DNA of 64,000 nt from Lachnospiraceae bacterium (GCA_902363445.1 CABJAB010000006.1:194778-258777); one strand, 5' to 3'. Shown: positions 27,474 to 36,227, counted from the stretch's first letter. The notes: generated from the sequence alone by a model not told the origin. Numbers and translations: made by a program.

Positions 27474-28316
27474 TTACGCTTTTCCGCCGGATATCTTTTC
27501 CAGGTTTTCCGCCTTCCCGGACGTCTGTCTGGGACTGTCGGCCTGCTTCATTATAACACGGATTCTTTTATAAATCAAAACAGTAATTAAGGAAACGACC
27601 ACACCTTTGAAGAGATTGAAGGGCGCAACGGCCAAAAGCACAAATGTCCAAATCCCCTTTATGGCCGGATTGATTGCTGTTCCCATTCCCACAAGCCCGG
27701 CCAGACTGTCTTCGGAAAACAAATGAAGGACATTCATCAGCAGGACGGCCGCCGCCAGAATGGCGGCTTCCACCACAACGCCGACTGCGATGGGGTGTTT
27801 TCCCTTTTCCCGTCCGTAGAAAAAGAATACGGGAAATGCGATCGCCGCTGTAAAAGCGCCCATTACCAGAAATCCCTGCCATGCTCCTTCAAAGGCCTGG
27901 GCATAGGTCGGCAGAAGTACATAGGCATTCAAAAAGCAGCCCACGGTAGTCATGGTCAGCGTACCAACCATCAGGCCGATAACGGCCCCCTTCTTCGTCC
28001 GGTTCTTCCGGTAGATCATCGACGCGGGAATGACCAGGGCACAGCCGATCAAAAGATTCGCCCAGTCTCCTACCCCCATGGTACTGGAGCCTTTCAAAAG
28101 AAGCTTCAGCACTACCTTCAGCGCCTCGATGATAAAACCGGCGGCCGGACCCATGGAGAAGGCCCCCACAAGAACCGGGATCTCGCTGAAATCCAGTTCA
28201 TAAAAAGGCGGCGCGAACCACAGCGGGAACTCCAGATACATGAGCACCGCCGCCACGGCCGACAGGACCGCGATGGTCACCAGGTTTTTCACAGTAAGTA
28301 ATTTCGCTCGTTTCAT
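27474..28316 (-). CDS. ribU: Riboflavin ECF transporter S component
   Basis: A 280-residue membrane protein with six predicted helices. It has the RibU pattern FPLWFAPPFYELDFSEIPVL followed by GAFSMGPAAGF and EALKVVLKLLLKG near the second helix. RibU binds riboflavin and works with a shared EcfAAT energising module, which is not in this window. An FMN riboswitch and a terminator hairpin directly upstream confirm the substrate class. The C-terminus carries a hydrophilic tail of about 25 residues. Confidence 0.93.
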   Translation of the reverse strand: MKRAKLLTVKNLVTIAVLSAVAAVLMYLEFPLWFAPPFYELDFSEIPVLVGAFSMGPAAGFIIEALKVVLKLLLKGSSTMGVGDWANLLIGCALVIPASMIYRKNRTKKGAVIGLMVGTLTMTTVGCFLNAYVLLPTYAQAFEGAWQGFLVMGAFTAAIAFPVFFFYGREKGKHPIAVGVVVEAAILAAAVLLMNVLHLFSEDSLAGLVGMGTAINPAIKGIWTFVLLAVAPFNLFKGVVVSLITVLIYKRIRVIMKQADSPRQTSGKAENLEKISGGKA

Positions 28317-28424
28317 TTTTCCTCCTGTCTGTTCTTCCAGTAAGCATCCCCTGCGGTCCGCAGAGGAAAATCAGAGGACATACGTCAGTGTGAAATCCAG
28401 AGAACTTTCCTATGGAATAAAAAA

Positions 28425-28450
28425 CCCCGAATACCGTCAAGTATTCGGGG
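28425..28450 (-). terminator. Riboswitch-controlled intrinsic terminator before ribU
   Basis: A 10-bp perfect stem (CCCCGAATAC with its complement) and a 6-nt loop are followed by a T-run on the minus strand. The hairpin lies between the FMN aptamer and the ribU start, so it is the likely expression platform: FMN binding would favour termination. Confidence 0.85.
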
Positions 28451-28539
28451 CATATACTCTGTCATCCTTCTGTCCTCCGGCCCATGCTTGCCGTATCACC
28501 AGCATCTAAAGCACCATCCTGAGAACTTTTCTGACGCAC

Positions 28540-28664
28540 CTTCTTCTCTCATCCAGACTATACTGTCGGTCCCGGAATCTCACCGGGTCAGCTGCTCTGG
28601 TATACCAAAGCAGGTCGCGGACTGTCACCGCCGGTGGGGAATCACACCCCGCCCCGAAGAACGT
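28540..28664 (-). promoter_or_regulatory. FMN riboswitch (RFN element)
   Basis: On the minus strand the conserved RFN blocks occur in order: TTCGGGGC, GGGTG-ATTCCCCACCGGCGGT, ACAGTCCGCGA, GACCCGGTGAGATTCCGGGACCG in two parts, and AGTCTGGATGAGAGAAG. These fit the six-stem FMN aptamer. It lies upstream of ribU. Confidence 0.95.
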
Positions 28665-28681
28665 AAACTTTTTTCAAACGT

Positions 28682-28710
28682 ATTATAGCACTCCGCCAAA
28701 AAAATTACAA
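28682..28710 (-). promoter_or_regulatory. Promoter of the FMN riboswitch-ribU transcript
   Basis: TTGTAA, a 17-bp spacer and a perfect TATAAT on the minus strand place transcription start just before the RFN element. Confidence 0.75.
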
Positions 28711-28764
28711 GCAGTACATCATATTTTTAAAATTATCTCTGAAATTCGGAGAAACACCGGGGCA

Positions 28765-29181
28765 TCATCTGCCCCGGTGCTTCTCTTTCTTTTTCTGCTG
28801 TCTCAACTGAAACTGACGTTCACTGACCGCGTCTTTCCGTTCCCGGGCCGATACCTTCCGGTCGAATCTGCGTTGTTCCTGCTGCAGCTTGAGAGCTTCC
28901 TGAGATCTCGTGCCAATCCCGCTCCTCTCTGTCTGCCTGCGCGCCTCCCGCTGGACCCGCTTCGGGTTTCTCCCCGTTTCCTTCCGTTCCGTCTCCACAG
29001 CCGGACTGAACTGCAGCCGGTAATAATGCTCCTTCAGATACTCATACACCTCATAGTCCCTGGGCTCGGCGCCGAAAACGACCCTGCACACCGACAGCTT
29101 TCCCTCTGAAACCTGTTCCACCACGCCTACCCAGAATGGTTCCTCAAAAAACACTGTTACCGTTATCAATTCTCTGTCCAT
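28765..29181 (-). CDS. yjdF: YjdF family protein (DUF2992)
   Basis: A 138-residue protein whose first 60 residues (ITVTVFFEEPFWVGVVE to YEYLKEHYYRLQFSP) define YjdF. The rest is a strongly basic, Gln-rich and Arg-rich tail with coiled-coil character (QEALKLQQEQRRFDRK). YjdF is expressed under a riboswitch that responds to azaaromatic compounds; its biochemical role is unknown. A ribosome site TAAGGAGGAG precedes the ATG. The gene stands alone. Confidence 0.92.
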   Translation of the reverse strand: MDRELITVTVFFEEPFWVGVVEQVSEGKLSVCRVVFGAEPRDYEVYEYLKEHYYRLQFSPAVETERKETGRNPKRVQREARRQTERSGIGTRSQEALKLQQEQRRFDRKVSARERKDAVSERQFQLRQQKKKEKHRGR

Positions 29182-29199
29182 CTTTACTCCTCCTTAAAG

Positions 29200-29312
29200 T
29201 TCAATGAACAAAGAACGGACGACCAAGGAGGAAGGCTACTGACAGCGGCCGCACTTTTACGGCCGCCGCGCCCGGACTACCGACCGGGCCGTGTTTTTAT
29301 CTTTGCTGCTTT
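29200..29312 (-). promoter_or_regulatory. Probable yjdF riboswitch (azaaromatic-sensing leader)
   Basis: The transcribed leader before yjdF is highly structured. CGGCCCGG pairs with CCGGGC around GGTAGT, then GCGGCCG and CGGCCGC form a second perfect stem, and AGTAGCCTTCCTCCTTGG follows near the ribosome site. Position and organisation match the yjdF motif; the assignment rests mainly on the downstream gene. Confidence 0.75.
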
Positions 29313-29313
29313 T

Positions 29314-29343
29314 ATACTACCGTTGCGGCCGTACTCCTGTCAA
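29314..29343 (-). promoter_or_regulatory. Promoter of yjdF
   Basis: TTGACA, an 18-bp spacer and TAGTAT on the minus strand lie about 135 bp before the gene, with the structured leader between. Confidence 0.6.
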
Positions 29344-29353
29344 GTATTCTGTT

Positions 29354-30646
29354 TTATCCTTCCACATTCACCTGTCCGCAGGAGGTATCCTCCTGATTCC
29401 CTATCTGCATGGATATCCTGCGGCTGTACCAAGCGATCACGGCGGACAAAAGTGCAGAAGCCAGAAATATCCATCCTTCTCTGCCCGCCATCTTTTCAAA
29501 CAGCACCCCATAGGTCATCTGTCCCAGGGGCTGAGAACATGTGGAAATAGCCAGTATCCAAGAAATCACTTTTCCGATCATGGCCTCTGGAGTCGTCATT
29601 TGGATATAGGCCATGACCTGGATCGTGAAAAGAGTAGAGCAGACCATGATCAGAAAACCAGAAACAGCAAATACCCCATATGCCACAAGATCAGAGGATT
29701 GCAGCAGCAGGACCAGACCCATCGGGGCTGTGCCGAGACAGCATGCAAGCAGGAGCTTCCAGCTTTTCCGGATACTCAGCTTTTTGTTCAGTACGCCGGC
29801 CAATATCCCGCCGGCCAAGCCTCCAAACGCAAGGATCCCCTGCAGATATCCCAGCATCTGGGAAGAGAGGCTGGGCGGAAAATGAAGGACCTGTGTGACA
29901 ACCACAGGAAAACTGATGATGATGAGCGCGGACAAAGTAAAATTGATCATAGCGCAGCATATTGTCATCTTTCCTATCGCCGCATTTTCTTTTCCTATGA
30001 ACCGGACGCTGCTTTTTAAGTCCTTCCATGCCGTCCGGATGATCCGCTCGCTCCGCTTCTGTTTCTGAAAAGGAATGGTGATGAATATCTCCATAACCGC
30101 CGATACGGTGAAGCACACCGTACAAACGTATAACACCGGCAGGATTCCCCAGATCTGATAGACGATACCGCCCAGGGCAGGCCCCAGGAGTCCGGAAAGT
30201 GACGCTACCATATTGATGACTGCGTTGGCGGACATCAGTCCTTCCCTATTTACGAGAAGAGGAATACTGGCCTGTACCGACGGCTGGTAGGCTCCTGATA
30301 TTCCATAGAGGAAAAACAGGACGATCAGAATCATGAGCACAAGATCTGCCTTTCCGTATAGGATGGCGAATAAAAATACCAGAGCAGCCGTAAAAAAGTC
30401 CAGTATTACCATGATATTCCGCTTATTCACCCTGTCGGCTACCAATCCTCCGATGGGAGACATCACGAACATCGGAATGAAGGTACAGCCGGATACCACT
30501 CCCAGCAGAGCCGATGATCCGGTCTCCCTCAGCAGATGAAGCGGCAGCGCAAATCTCAGCACCGCATTTCCGAACAGCGAAATAATCTGCCCGATCACTA
30601 CCATGACAAAATCCTTTGAAACGATCTGTTGTCTTTGTCCTTCCAT
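29354..30646 (-). CDS. MFS efflux transporter, TetR-controlled
   Basis: A 430-residue, 12-helix major facilitator protein. The motif in the first cytoplasmic loop, GGLVADRVNKRNIM, matches the MFS loop 2-3 signature, and the second-half loop is GGILAGVLNKKL. It resembles the macrolide-efflux and enterobactin-exporter branch of MFS. Substrate cannot be read. It follows a TetR gene on the same strand, with an operator between them, so it is probably an inducible drug exporter. GAGGTTTACTT precedes the ATG. Confidence 0.87.
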   Translation of the reverse strand: MEGQRQQIVSKDFVMVVIGQIISLFGNAVLRFALPLHLLRETGSSALLGVVSGCTFIPMFVMSPIGGLVADRVNKRNIMVILDFFTAALVFLFAILYGKADLVLMILIVLFFLYGISGAYQPSVQASIPLLVNREGLMSANAVINMVASLSGLLGPALGGIVYQIWGILPVLYVCTVCFTVSAVMEIFITIPFQKQKRSERIIRTAWKDLKSSVRFIGKENAAIGKMTICCAMINFTLSALIIISFPVVVTQVLHFPPSLSSQMLGYLQGILAFGGLAGGILAGVLNKKLSIRKSWKLLLACCLGTAPMGLVLLLQSSDLVAYGVFAVSGFLIMVCSTLFTIQVMAYIQMTTPEAMIGKVISWILAISTCSQPLGQMTYGVLFEKMAGREGWIFLASALLSAVIAWYSRRISMQIGNQEDTSCGQVNVEG

Positions 30647-30705
30647 AAGTAAACCTCTATCCTTCCGATTTGTTGTAGGTCCATATTTCTGTCTTGATTT
30701 TTTAA

Positions 30706-30720
30706 TACCAACCGTTGGTA
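30706..30720. promoter_or_regulatory. TetR operator before the MFS gene
   Basis: A perfect 7-1-7 palindrome TACCAAC-C-GTTGGTA lies in the promoter region of the MFS gene, close to a TTGCCA element. Related half-sites occur before the TetR gene itself. Confidence 0.75.
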
Positions 30721-30787
30721 TGTATTTGGCAAAAAAAAATACCTCCTCTGCCTTAGTGCCGGTATATCCAGCGGAAGTACCGCCGGA

Positions 30788-31450
30788 TCATTCCTCTTTT
30801 CTATTTTGTCTGTACATCTCCGCGTATTTTTCAAGCTGCTCGACCATCCCGTCTTCGATGACATCCACACCCCAGAGCCGGAGTGTATGCTGAAAAAACC
30901 GCATCTTCCGCACAGCCTCTTCCGGTGTGCAGTGGTAAACCATGGGGTTCAGCCAAATCCCCCCCAGCAAAAGCAGTGTCTCCGAAAGCTCCTTCGGATA
31001 ATCCGTCACTATGGAACCGTCCTCTATCCCTTCCTGAACCGTGGGAAGTATATAGGATACGGACTCATCCTGTATGGATTCAGCCAGGTAGCGGACCAGA
31101 AGCTGTGGATTTTTCAGCATATCAGGAGCGGCCGTGAACATTTCCATCTGGGAAGACTGATAGACAGATTCATGAAACATAAGCCGGAGTTTTTCTTTTC
31201 CGGTAAGGTCTTTCCTGTCCCGAATCTTCTGCATTTTTTCCTCAGATCCGGAATATATCCGGTCCGCCACGGCTATCATGATGTCTTCCTTTGATTTAAA
31301 GTGATGATAAATAGCTCCCTTGCTCAGCCCTCCCAGGTGATTGATGATCTCCTGAATGGAGGTATGCTCATATCCCTTTTCTATAAACAGTCTGGCGGCT
31401 GTCTCAACGATCAAATTCCTGGTTTCCTCCGGATATTTATTTCTGGCCAT
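30788..31450 (-). CDS. TetR/AcrR-family repressor
   Basis: A 220-residue regulator. The N-terminal HTH runs ETRNLIVETAARLFIEKGYEHTS to LSKGAIYHHFKSKEDI, and the helical ligand domain follows. The ATG at 31450 follows GAGGAGAAAAGAA; the much longer open frame upstream is not coding. Operators with ATACCAA-type half-sites flank it on both sides, so it very likely represses itself and the MFS exporter. Confidence 0.92.
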   Translation of the reverse strand: MARNKYPEETRNLIVETAARLFIEKGYEHTSIQEIINHLGGLSKGAIYHHFKSKEDIMIAVADRIYSGSEEKMQKIRDRKDLTGKEKLRLMFHESVYQSSQMEMFTAAPDMLKNPQLLVRYLAESIQDESVSYILPTVQEGIEDGSIVTDYPKELSETLLLLGGIWLNPMVYHCTPEEAVRKMRFFQHTLRLWGVDVIEDGMVEQLEKYAEMYRQNRKEE

Positions 31451-31466
31451 TTCTTTTCTCCTCATA

Positions 31467-31505
31467 CATACCAACAGTATGTTCATTATACATACGATTG
31501 GTATG
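31467..31505. promoter_or_regulatory. Double TetR operator before the tetR gene
   Basis: CATACCAACAGTATG (31467-31481) and CATACGATTGGTATG (31491-31505) are arranged as mirror images 9 bp apart. Both contain the ATACCAA half-site seen before the MFS gene, which indicates autoregulation. Confidence 0.7.
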
Positions 31506-31545
31506 TATGTCAATGACATTATTTTTTTTAGTTGGCAAAAATTTC

Positions 31546-31576
31546 TTGACTTTGAGTCCGCTCCAGGTGCTATAGT
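31546..31576 (+). promoter_or_regulatory. MerR-type promoter with 19-bp spacer
   Basis: TTGACT and TATAGT are separated by 19 bp, too long for normal sigma-A use and typical of MerR-activated promoters. Within the spacer region ACTTTGAG and CTCCAGGT form an imperfect inverted repeat. The controlling MerR protein is not adjacent. Confidence 0.65.
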
Positions 31577-31599
31577 TTTGACATTCAGGAGGTGACACA

Positions 31600-32647
31600 T
31601 TGAAAAACAAAGGATACTGGTATAAAAAAACAATTTCTCAATGGCAATGATGTCTATGAAGAAAACGGTGAACTGCAAAGGGTGCAGAGTGACTGCGCCG
31701 TGATCCGCAGCAACGGGCAATGGGGAATCATCGACGTCGGAATCGGAGATTATGGAAATATCCGGGCTCAGCTGACGGAACAGCTGCAGCAGCTCGCCCA
31801 GTCAAACGGCGGTCAGATCCAGCTGGATTTTATCCTCATCACCCATTCCCATGTGGATCACGGAGGATATTTCTCCGGTTTGTTCGAGGATAACCCCAAT
31901 ATCACCATGTCTGACAGCTGTACGGTCTATCTGAAGGATTATGAAGACAACAATCCTTCGTATTCCAATCCCGAAATGGAGTCCTTGTACAACAATACCC
32001 AGGTATATGAGGGAATCCTGGATGAATTAGAACAACGTTTCGGCAGCGGACTATCCTCTCATCTGCTCCGTTCTGATTATCCTCCCGCTGCCTTCGGGGA
32101 CTTCACTCTGGAATTCTACAACAGCGGGGCTGAGGCTGCTGCGAGCGGCAGACTGAACGACAACAGTACCGTAGTTCTGATGACACATAAAAATGGAACA
32201 AGGCTTCTGATGATGGGGGACTGTGAACTCTCCGCGGAAGAAAATCTGATGTCCGGAGAAATGGCAGACTTGGCAGATATCGATATATTAAAAGCAGGGC
32301 ACCACGGCCTGGCCTCTTCCACCGGCGTCCGTTTCATGGCGAAAATGGATCCAGATGCCGTGGTCGCCACTGGTATCTATGGAATGTATGTAAACGGTGA
32401 CGGCGGCTCCCTTGCTTATAAGTGCCGGACATCCGGCGTCTCCATGTATTCTCCGCAGTTCAATGCGGAAGGATTGACTCTGGCCTTCGGGGAAGATCAG
32501 AGAGAATATGCCTTTTACAACGGGATTTCAGAAACCGTGAGCGCCGTACCCAGCCCTCTTAAAGAAGGCTGGATAACCATAAGCCCTAATTTCCGGATTC
32601 AGGTAAACGAAGATCTGGCGCTGGTAAAAGAGAAGCCGGTTCTTTAA
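31600..32647 (+). pseudogene. MBL-fold metallo-hydrolase, frameshifted near the 5' end
   Basis: The body (from about 31640) encodes a metallo-beta-lactamase-fold hydrolase with the zinc motif ITHSHVDHGG, then MMGDCELS and LKAGHHG, similar to the hydrolase domain of ComEC-like proteins. The best start is TTG at 31600 right after CAGGAGGTGACACA, giving a first stretch KNKGYWYKK. This frame breaks in a run of seven A (31624-31630): one base fewer would join it to the body as KKQFLNGND. As written, translation from the TTG stops at about 31650, and an internal GTG at 31682 lacks a ribosome site. It may be a true frameshift or a homopolymer sequencing error. It lies behind a MerR-type promoter. 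Confidence 0.8.
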
Positions 32648-33822
32648 AAATCAACTTCGGTCCCGTTGTAAATGCAGGTGAACAGTTTTTCCATCGCAGC
32701 GGTATCAATCGTCCTGGGATTGGAGCCTGTGCACGCATCTTCCACCGCGTTCTTCGCGATCTCTCCGATTTTTTCCCTGAATTCCTCTTCTTTCACACCG
32801 CATTCCTTCATGGTATTGGGAATTCCCAAGTAATCGTTCATGGAGCGGATCTTTTTCTTCAGCCCGTCTATGCACTCCTGCTCCGTGCCGTTTATCCCGA
32901 CGGCATTGGCAATTTCAGCATACCTTTTGGCCGCTTCGGGTTCTTTTGCATTATAAGAGATCACATAAGGCAGATACATAGCGTTGGCAAGACCGTGCGT
33001 GATATGTCCCGTGGAGAATATTGCGCCGGTTTTGTGGGCCATAGAGTGAACGATTCCTAAAAGCGCGTTGGAAAACGCCATTCCCGCCAGACACTGCCCA
33101 TAGTGCATTTCTTCACGGCTCTTCATGTCCCCATCATAGGACTTGATCAAATCACTGTTCACGATCTGGATAGCTTTAAGTGCCAATGGATCTGTAAAGG
33201 TACAATGGAGTGTGGATACGTAAGCCTCAATGGCATGGGTAAGGGCATCCATCCCCGTATAAGCCACCTGCTTTGCGGGAAGCCCTTCCACGAGCTCCGG
33301 ATCTACGATCGCGACATCAGGAGTGATATTAAAATCCGCAAGGGGATATTTGATCCCTTTCTGATAATCGGTGATCACGGAAAAGGCCGTGACTTCTGTC
33401 GCCGTGCCGGAGGTAGTGGGAATCGCCGCAAATTTTGCTTTTATCCTCAGCTCCGGGAAATTGAAGGGTGTGCAAAGGTCCTCAAAGGTAGTCTCCGGGT
33501 ATTCATAAAATGCCCACATAGCCTTCGCCGCATCGATCGGAGAACCCCCGCCCATGGAAACGATCCAGTCCGGCTGGAATTCTCTCATGGCCTCCGCCCC
33601 TTTCATGACTGTCTCTACGGAAGGGTCCGGCTCTACTCCTTCAAACAGCCTCACTTCCATTCCTGCTTCCTTCAGGTAATTCACAGCCTTGTCCAGAAAT
33701 CCCTGCTTCTTCATGGAGCTTCCGCCCACAACAAGGAAAGCTTTTTTTCCCTTCAGGTTTTTAAGCTCTTCCAGGCATCCTTTCCCGTGGTAAATATCTC
33801 TGGGTAATGTAAATCTGCTCAT
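32644..33822 (-). CDS. Iron-containing (type III) alcohol dehydrogenase
   Basis: A 392-residue NAD(P)-dependent dehydrogenase of the Fe-ADH family. It has the cofactor loop SMGGGSPIDAAKA, TTSGTATEVT, and the metal-binding region with AYTGMDALTHAIEAY and HSMAHKTGAIFSTGHITHG. Relatives reduce aldehydes to butanol or ethanol, or oxidise 1,3-propanediol and lactaldehyde. Its end overlaps the end of the converging MBL gene by 4 bp. A Rex-like site lies upstream, which would fit control by the NADH/NAD ratio. Confidence 0.92.
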   Translation of the reverse strand: MSRFTLPRDIYHGKGCLEELKNLKGKKAFLVVGGSSMKKQGFLDKAVNYLKEAGMEVRLFEGVEPDPSVETVMKGAEAMREFQPDWIVSMGGGSPIDAAKAMWAFYEYPETTFEDLCTPFNFPELRIKAKFAAIPTTSGTATEVTAFSVITDYQKGIKYPLADFNITPDVAIVDPELVEGLPAKQVAYTGMDALTHAIEAYVSTLHCTFTDPLALKAIQIVNSDLIKSYDGDMKSREEMHYGQCLAGMAFSNALLGIVHSMAHKTGAIFSTGHITHGLANAMYLPYVISYNAKEPEAAKRYAEIANAVGINGTEQECIDGLKKKIRSMNDYLGIPNTMKECGVKEEEFREKIGEIAKNAVEDACTGSNPRTIDTAAMEKLFTCIYNGTEVDF

Positions 33823-33862
33823 ATGATCCTCCTTCTGCTCTGCAAGTGTAAATAGTTTTTTA

Positions 33863-33880
33863 TTGTTAAGTATTTGTCAA
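33863..33880 (-). promoter_or_regulatory. Candidate Rex (redox) operator
   Basis: TTGTTAAGTATTTGTCAA matches the Rex consensus TTGTTAA-N4-TTAACAA at 12 of 14 defined positions, 41 bp before the alcohol dehydrogenase start. Such genes are common Rex targets. Confidence 0.4.
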
Positions 33881-34109
33881 TTACGAGCTTATTATACTGG
33901 AAAAAACTGAGATTTTCAAGGGTTTTGTTAATAAAATATCATATATGTTATATTTTTGTCAATACCGTACAATACCCCGTCAGGGAATGCTGTTCTCTTT
34001 GTGGATATTGTCCTGCGCTGGACTAAATCCGGAAAAGATGATATATTTATAAAAAGTTTTATTCTATCACAGAAAGGCGGGATACCTATGCGTCTCTGTA
34101 TTGACGGCG

Positions 34110-34149
34110 CTCCATGCAAGGTCTGATCAGCGGACGGATTTGCATGGAG
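34110..34149. repeat. Dispersed hairpin repeat, copy 1
   Basis: CTCCATGCAA (34110-34119) pairs perfectly with TTGCATGGAG (34140-34149) around a 20-nt loop. A related hairpin lies at 45251-45289. It sits in a 400-bp gene-free gap (33823-34222), which otherwise holds only the Rex-like site and AT-rich DNA. Confidence 0.65.
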
Positions 34150-34222
34150 ACGGATTTCTTTTCGTCCGGTCGGGCTTTGCATTTTAATATGATAAAAATA
34201 TATTAAAAGGAGCAAAGTCATA

Positions 34223-35542
34223 ATGAAAAAATCAAAAAATCCATTTCACGGATTACATACGTTTATCCTTTTATGGATAACCCAGGCCTTTTCCACTCTG
34301 GGAAGCTCCATGACCAGCTATGCGCTCGTCGTCTGGTCATATCAGCAGACAGGCTCTGCCCTGACCACTGCGATGCTTTCCATCTGTTCCTATGCACCCT
34401 ATGTGCTCCTCAGCATTTTTGCCGGCGCACTGAGTGACAAATGGGACAAAAAGCGCACCATGCTCATCTGTGACAGTGCGGCCGCCGCCACTACCGTATT
34501 AGTTCTGGCGCTTCTCGGCACCGGCAGGCTGGAGATATGGCATTTATACCTCATCAACGCTTTAAACGGCCTTATGAACACCGTACAGCAGCCCGCCTCT
34601 GACGTGGCGGTCAGTCTGCTGGCGCCAAAAGAACAGTACCAGCGTGTCGGAGGGATGCGTTCCTTTTCTAACTCCCTGGTGACGGTCCTGACGCCGGTCA
34701 TCGCGACTACGGTCCTATCCTTTTTCGGGATGACCACGGTCATTCTCTTCGATCTGATTACCTTTGCCACAGCGTTTCTCACCCTCGCCCTTTTCATCCG
34801 TTTTCCGGAGCAGGAAGCGGCGCCGGAAAACGGCGCCGGCTCTCTATGGGATACGATGAAGGCCGGACTGGCATATCTTCGAAAAAACCGCGGCATCCTG
34901 GATCTGATCCTGTTCCTCGCCGTCATTAATTTGGTCGCGTCCATGTATAATGCGGCGCTCCCTGCCATGCTCCTCTCCAGGAACGGCGGAAGCCAGACGG
35001 CTCTCGGCCTGGTAAATGCCTGCACAGGTCTGGCGAACCTGGCCGGAAGCGTCTTCATGTCTTTCTGCCCGCCTCCCAAGAGCCGGGTCCGCGCCGTCTG
35101 CAACGCCCTGTTGTTTTCCATGAGCACAGAAAACTTCCTGCTCGCTTTCGGGCGCTGCCTCCCGGTCTGGTGTACGGGAGCCATTCTGGGATGGCTGCTC
35201 ATACCGGTGATGAATACCAACATCGACGTATTATTTCGCTCCCACATACCCATTGAGATGCAGGGACGGGTCTACTCGGTCCGCAATACTCTTCAGTTTT
35301 TTACCATTCCTTTGGGATACCTTCTCGGAGGCCTGTTCGTAGACAACCTGTTTGAGCCATTCATGGAAGCCCGGCCGCAGGGCAGTTTTTTTCTCGCTCT
35401 GTTCGGCCAGGGGAAAGGCTCCGGAGCCGCCATGCTCTTTCTGCTTCTCGGCGTGACCGGAGTCCTGACATGTTTGGTCTTCCGGAAGGACAGACATATA
35501 TGGAAGCTGGAAGACCTCCAGAAAGAAAGCCATAGTTCATAG
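34223..35542 (+). CDS. MFS transporter
   Basis: A 439-residue protein with 12 predicted helices. The loop after helix 2 reads GALSDKWDKKRTM, the MFS signature, and a central hydrophilic loop lies near residue 200. It resembles efflux proteins of the MefA/enterobactin-exporter branch. AAAGGAGCAAAG precedes the ATG. It stands alone with a terminator behind it, and no regulator gene is adjacent. Substrate is unknown. Confidence 0.87.
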   Translation: MKKSKNPFHGLHTFILLWITQAFSTLGSSMTSYALVVWSYQQTGSALTTAMLSICSYAPYVLLSIFAGALSDKWDKKRTMLICDSAAAATTVLVLALLGTGRLEIWHLYLINALNGLMNTVQQPASDVAVSLLAPKEQYQRVGGMRSFSNSLVTVLTPVIATTVLSFFGMTTVILFDLITFATAFLTLALFIRFPEQEAAPENGAGSLWDTMKAGLAYLRKNRGILDLILFLAVINLVASMYNAALPAMLLSRNGGSQTALGLVNACTGLANLAGSVFMSFCPPPKSRVRAVCNALLFSMSTENFLLAFGRCLPVWCTGAILGWLLIPVMNTNIDVLFRSHIPIEMQGRVYSVRNTLQFFTIPLGYLLGGLFVDNLFEPFMEARPQGSFFLALFGQGKGSGAAMLFLLLGVTGVLTCLVFRKDRHIWKLEDLQKESHSS

Positions 35543-35577
35543 CCGGAATCCGGCAGAAGAATGACCGTTTATTCCAT

Positions 35578-35616
35578 CCCCTGCAGGGCGCATCAAAACC
35601 ACCGCGCCCACAGGGG
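35578..35616 (+). terminator. Terminator after the MFS gene
   Basis: CCCCTG-CAGGGCGC pairs with GCGCCCA-CAGGGG, and ACTTTTCT follows on the plus strand. Confidence 0.7.
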
Positions 35617-35705
35617 ACTTTTCTATGTGAAAAACAAATGACAAGAGCGGCAGGGCAATGTATACTGAGAATCACAGACAGCACAGAAAAGGACGTGAAA
35701 ATTCA

Positions 35706-36227
35706 ATGAGTGGATTCTTCTTGTTAATCCCATTTTTCCTGATAAGGTTCGGACTTCTCTCCCATTTGAGCAGGAGCGCGGTAAAACGCGCGGCTTATTT
35801 TCCACCTGTGGTCGGAAATGAGAAAACCGCCTATTGGATATATCAAATCTCAAACATCGCACTTATAGTGTATTTATGCTTTCTCACCGTCAATATAGAT
35901 TTTTCCTGGCTGTTCGCCGCGGGCGCCGCCGTCTACATATCGGGACTTTTTTTCTGCGCGGTCTCCATGATCAACTACTCTGCCCCTTCTACCTCGGGGC
36001 TAAATTCCGGCGGTCTCTACCGCTACTCCCGGAATCCCATGTATGTGTCCTACTTTTTGTGTTTTTCGGGCTGCGTCCTTCTGACAAAATCATTTCCGCT
36101 GGGAGGAATTGTCCTCATATTTATGATTTCCACCCATTGGATCATTCTTTCCGAGGAAAGATGGTGCTTAGAGAAATTTGGAGAGAGCTACGAACAGTAC
36201 ATGAAAAAAGTAAGACGGTATCTTTAA
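35706..36227 (+). CDS. Isoprenylcysteine carboxyl methyltransferase-like membrane protein
   Basis: A 173-residue integral membrane protein with four to five helices. The C-terminal part has the ICMT/PEMT methyltransferase pattern SGGLYRYSRNPMYVSYF, then the segment SEERWCLEKFGESYEQYMKKVRRYL read in two parts. These enzymes use S-adenosylmethionine to methylate lipids or prenyl-protein ends; the bacterial substrate is unknown. The ATG at 35706 follows AAAAGGACGTG. Confidence 0.83.
   Translation: MSGFFLLIPFFLIRFGLLSHLSRSAVKRAAYFPPVVGNEKTAYWIYQISNIALIVYLCFLTVNIDFSWLFAAGAAVYISGLFFCAVSMINYSAPSTSGLNSGGLYRYSRNPMYVSYFLCFSGCVLLTKSFPLGGIVLIFMISTHWIILSEERWCLEKFGESYEQYMKKVRRYL

Noticed and set aside
31624..31630. 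Programmed -1 ribosomal frameshift in the MBL gene
   Set aside because: The A-run resembles a slippery site, but restoring the frame needs a +1 shift or loss of one A, not -1.
33928..34221. A 97-residue minus-strand frame before the second MFS gene
   Set aside because: It reads through the CTCCATGCAA hairpin repeat and has no start signal.
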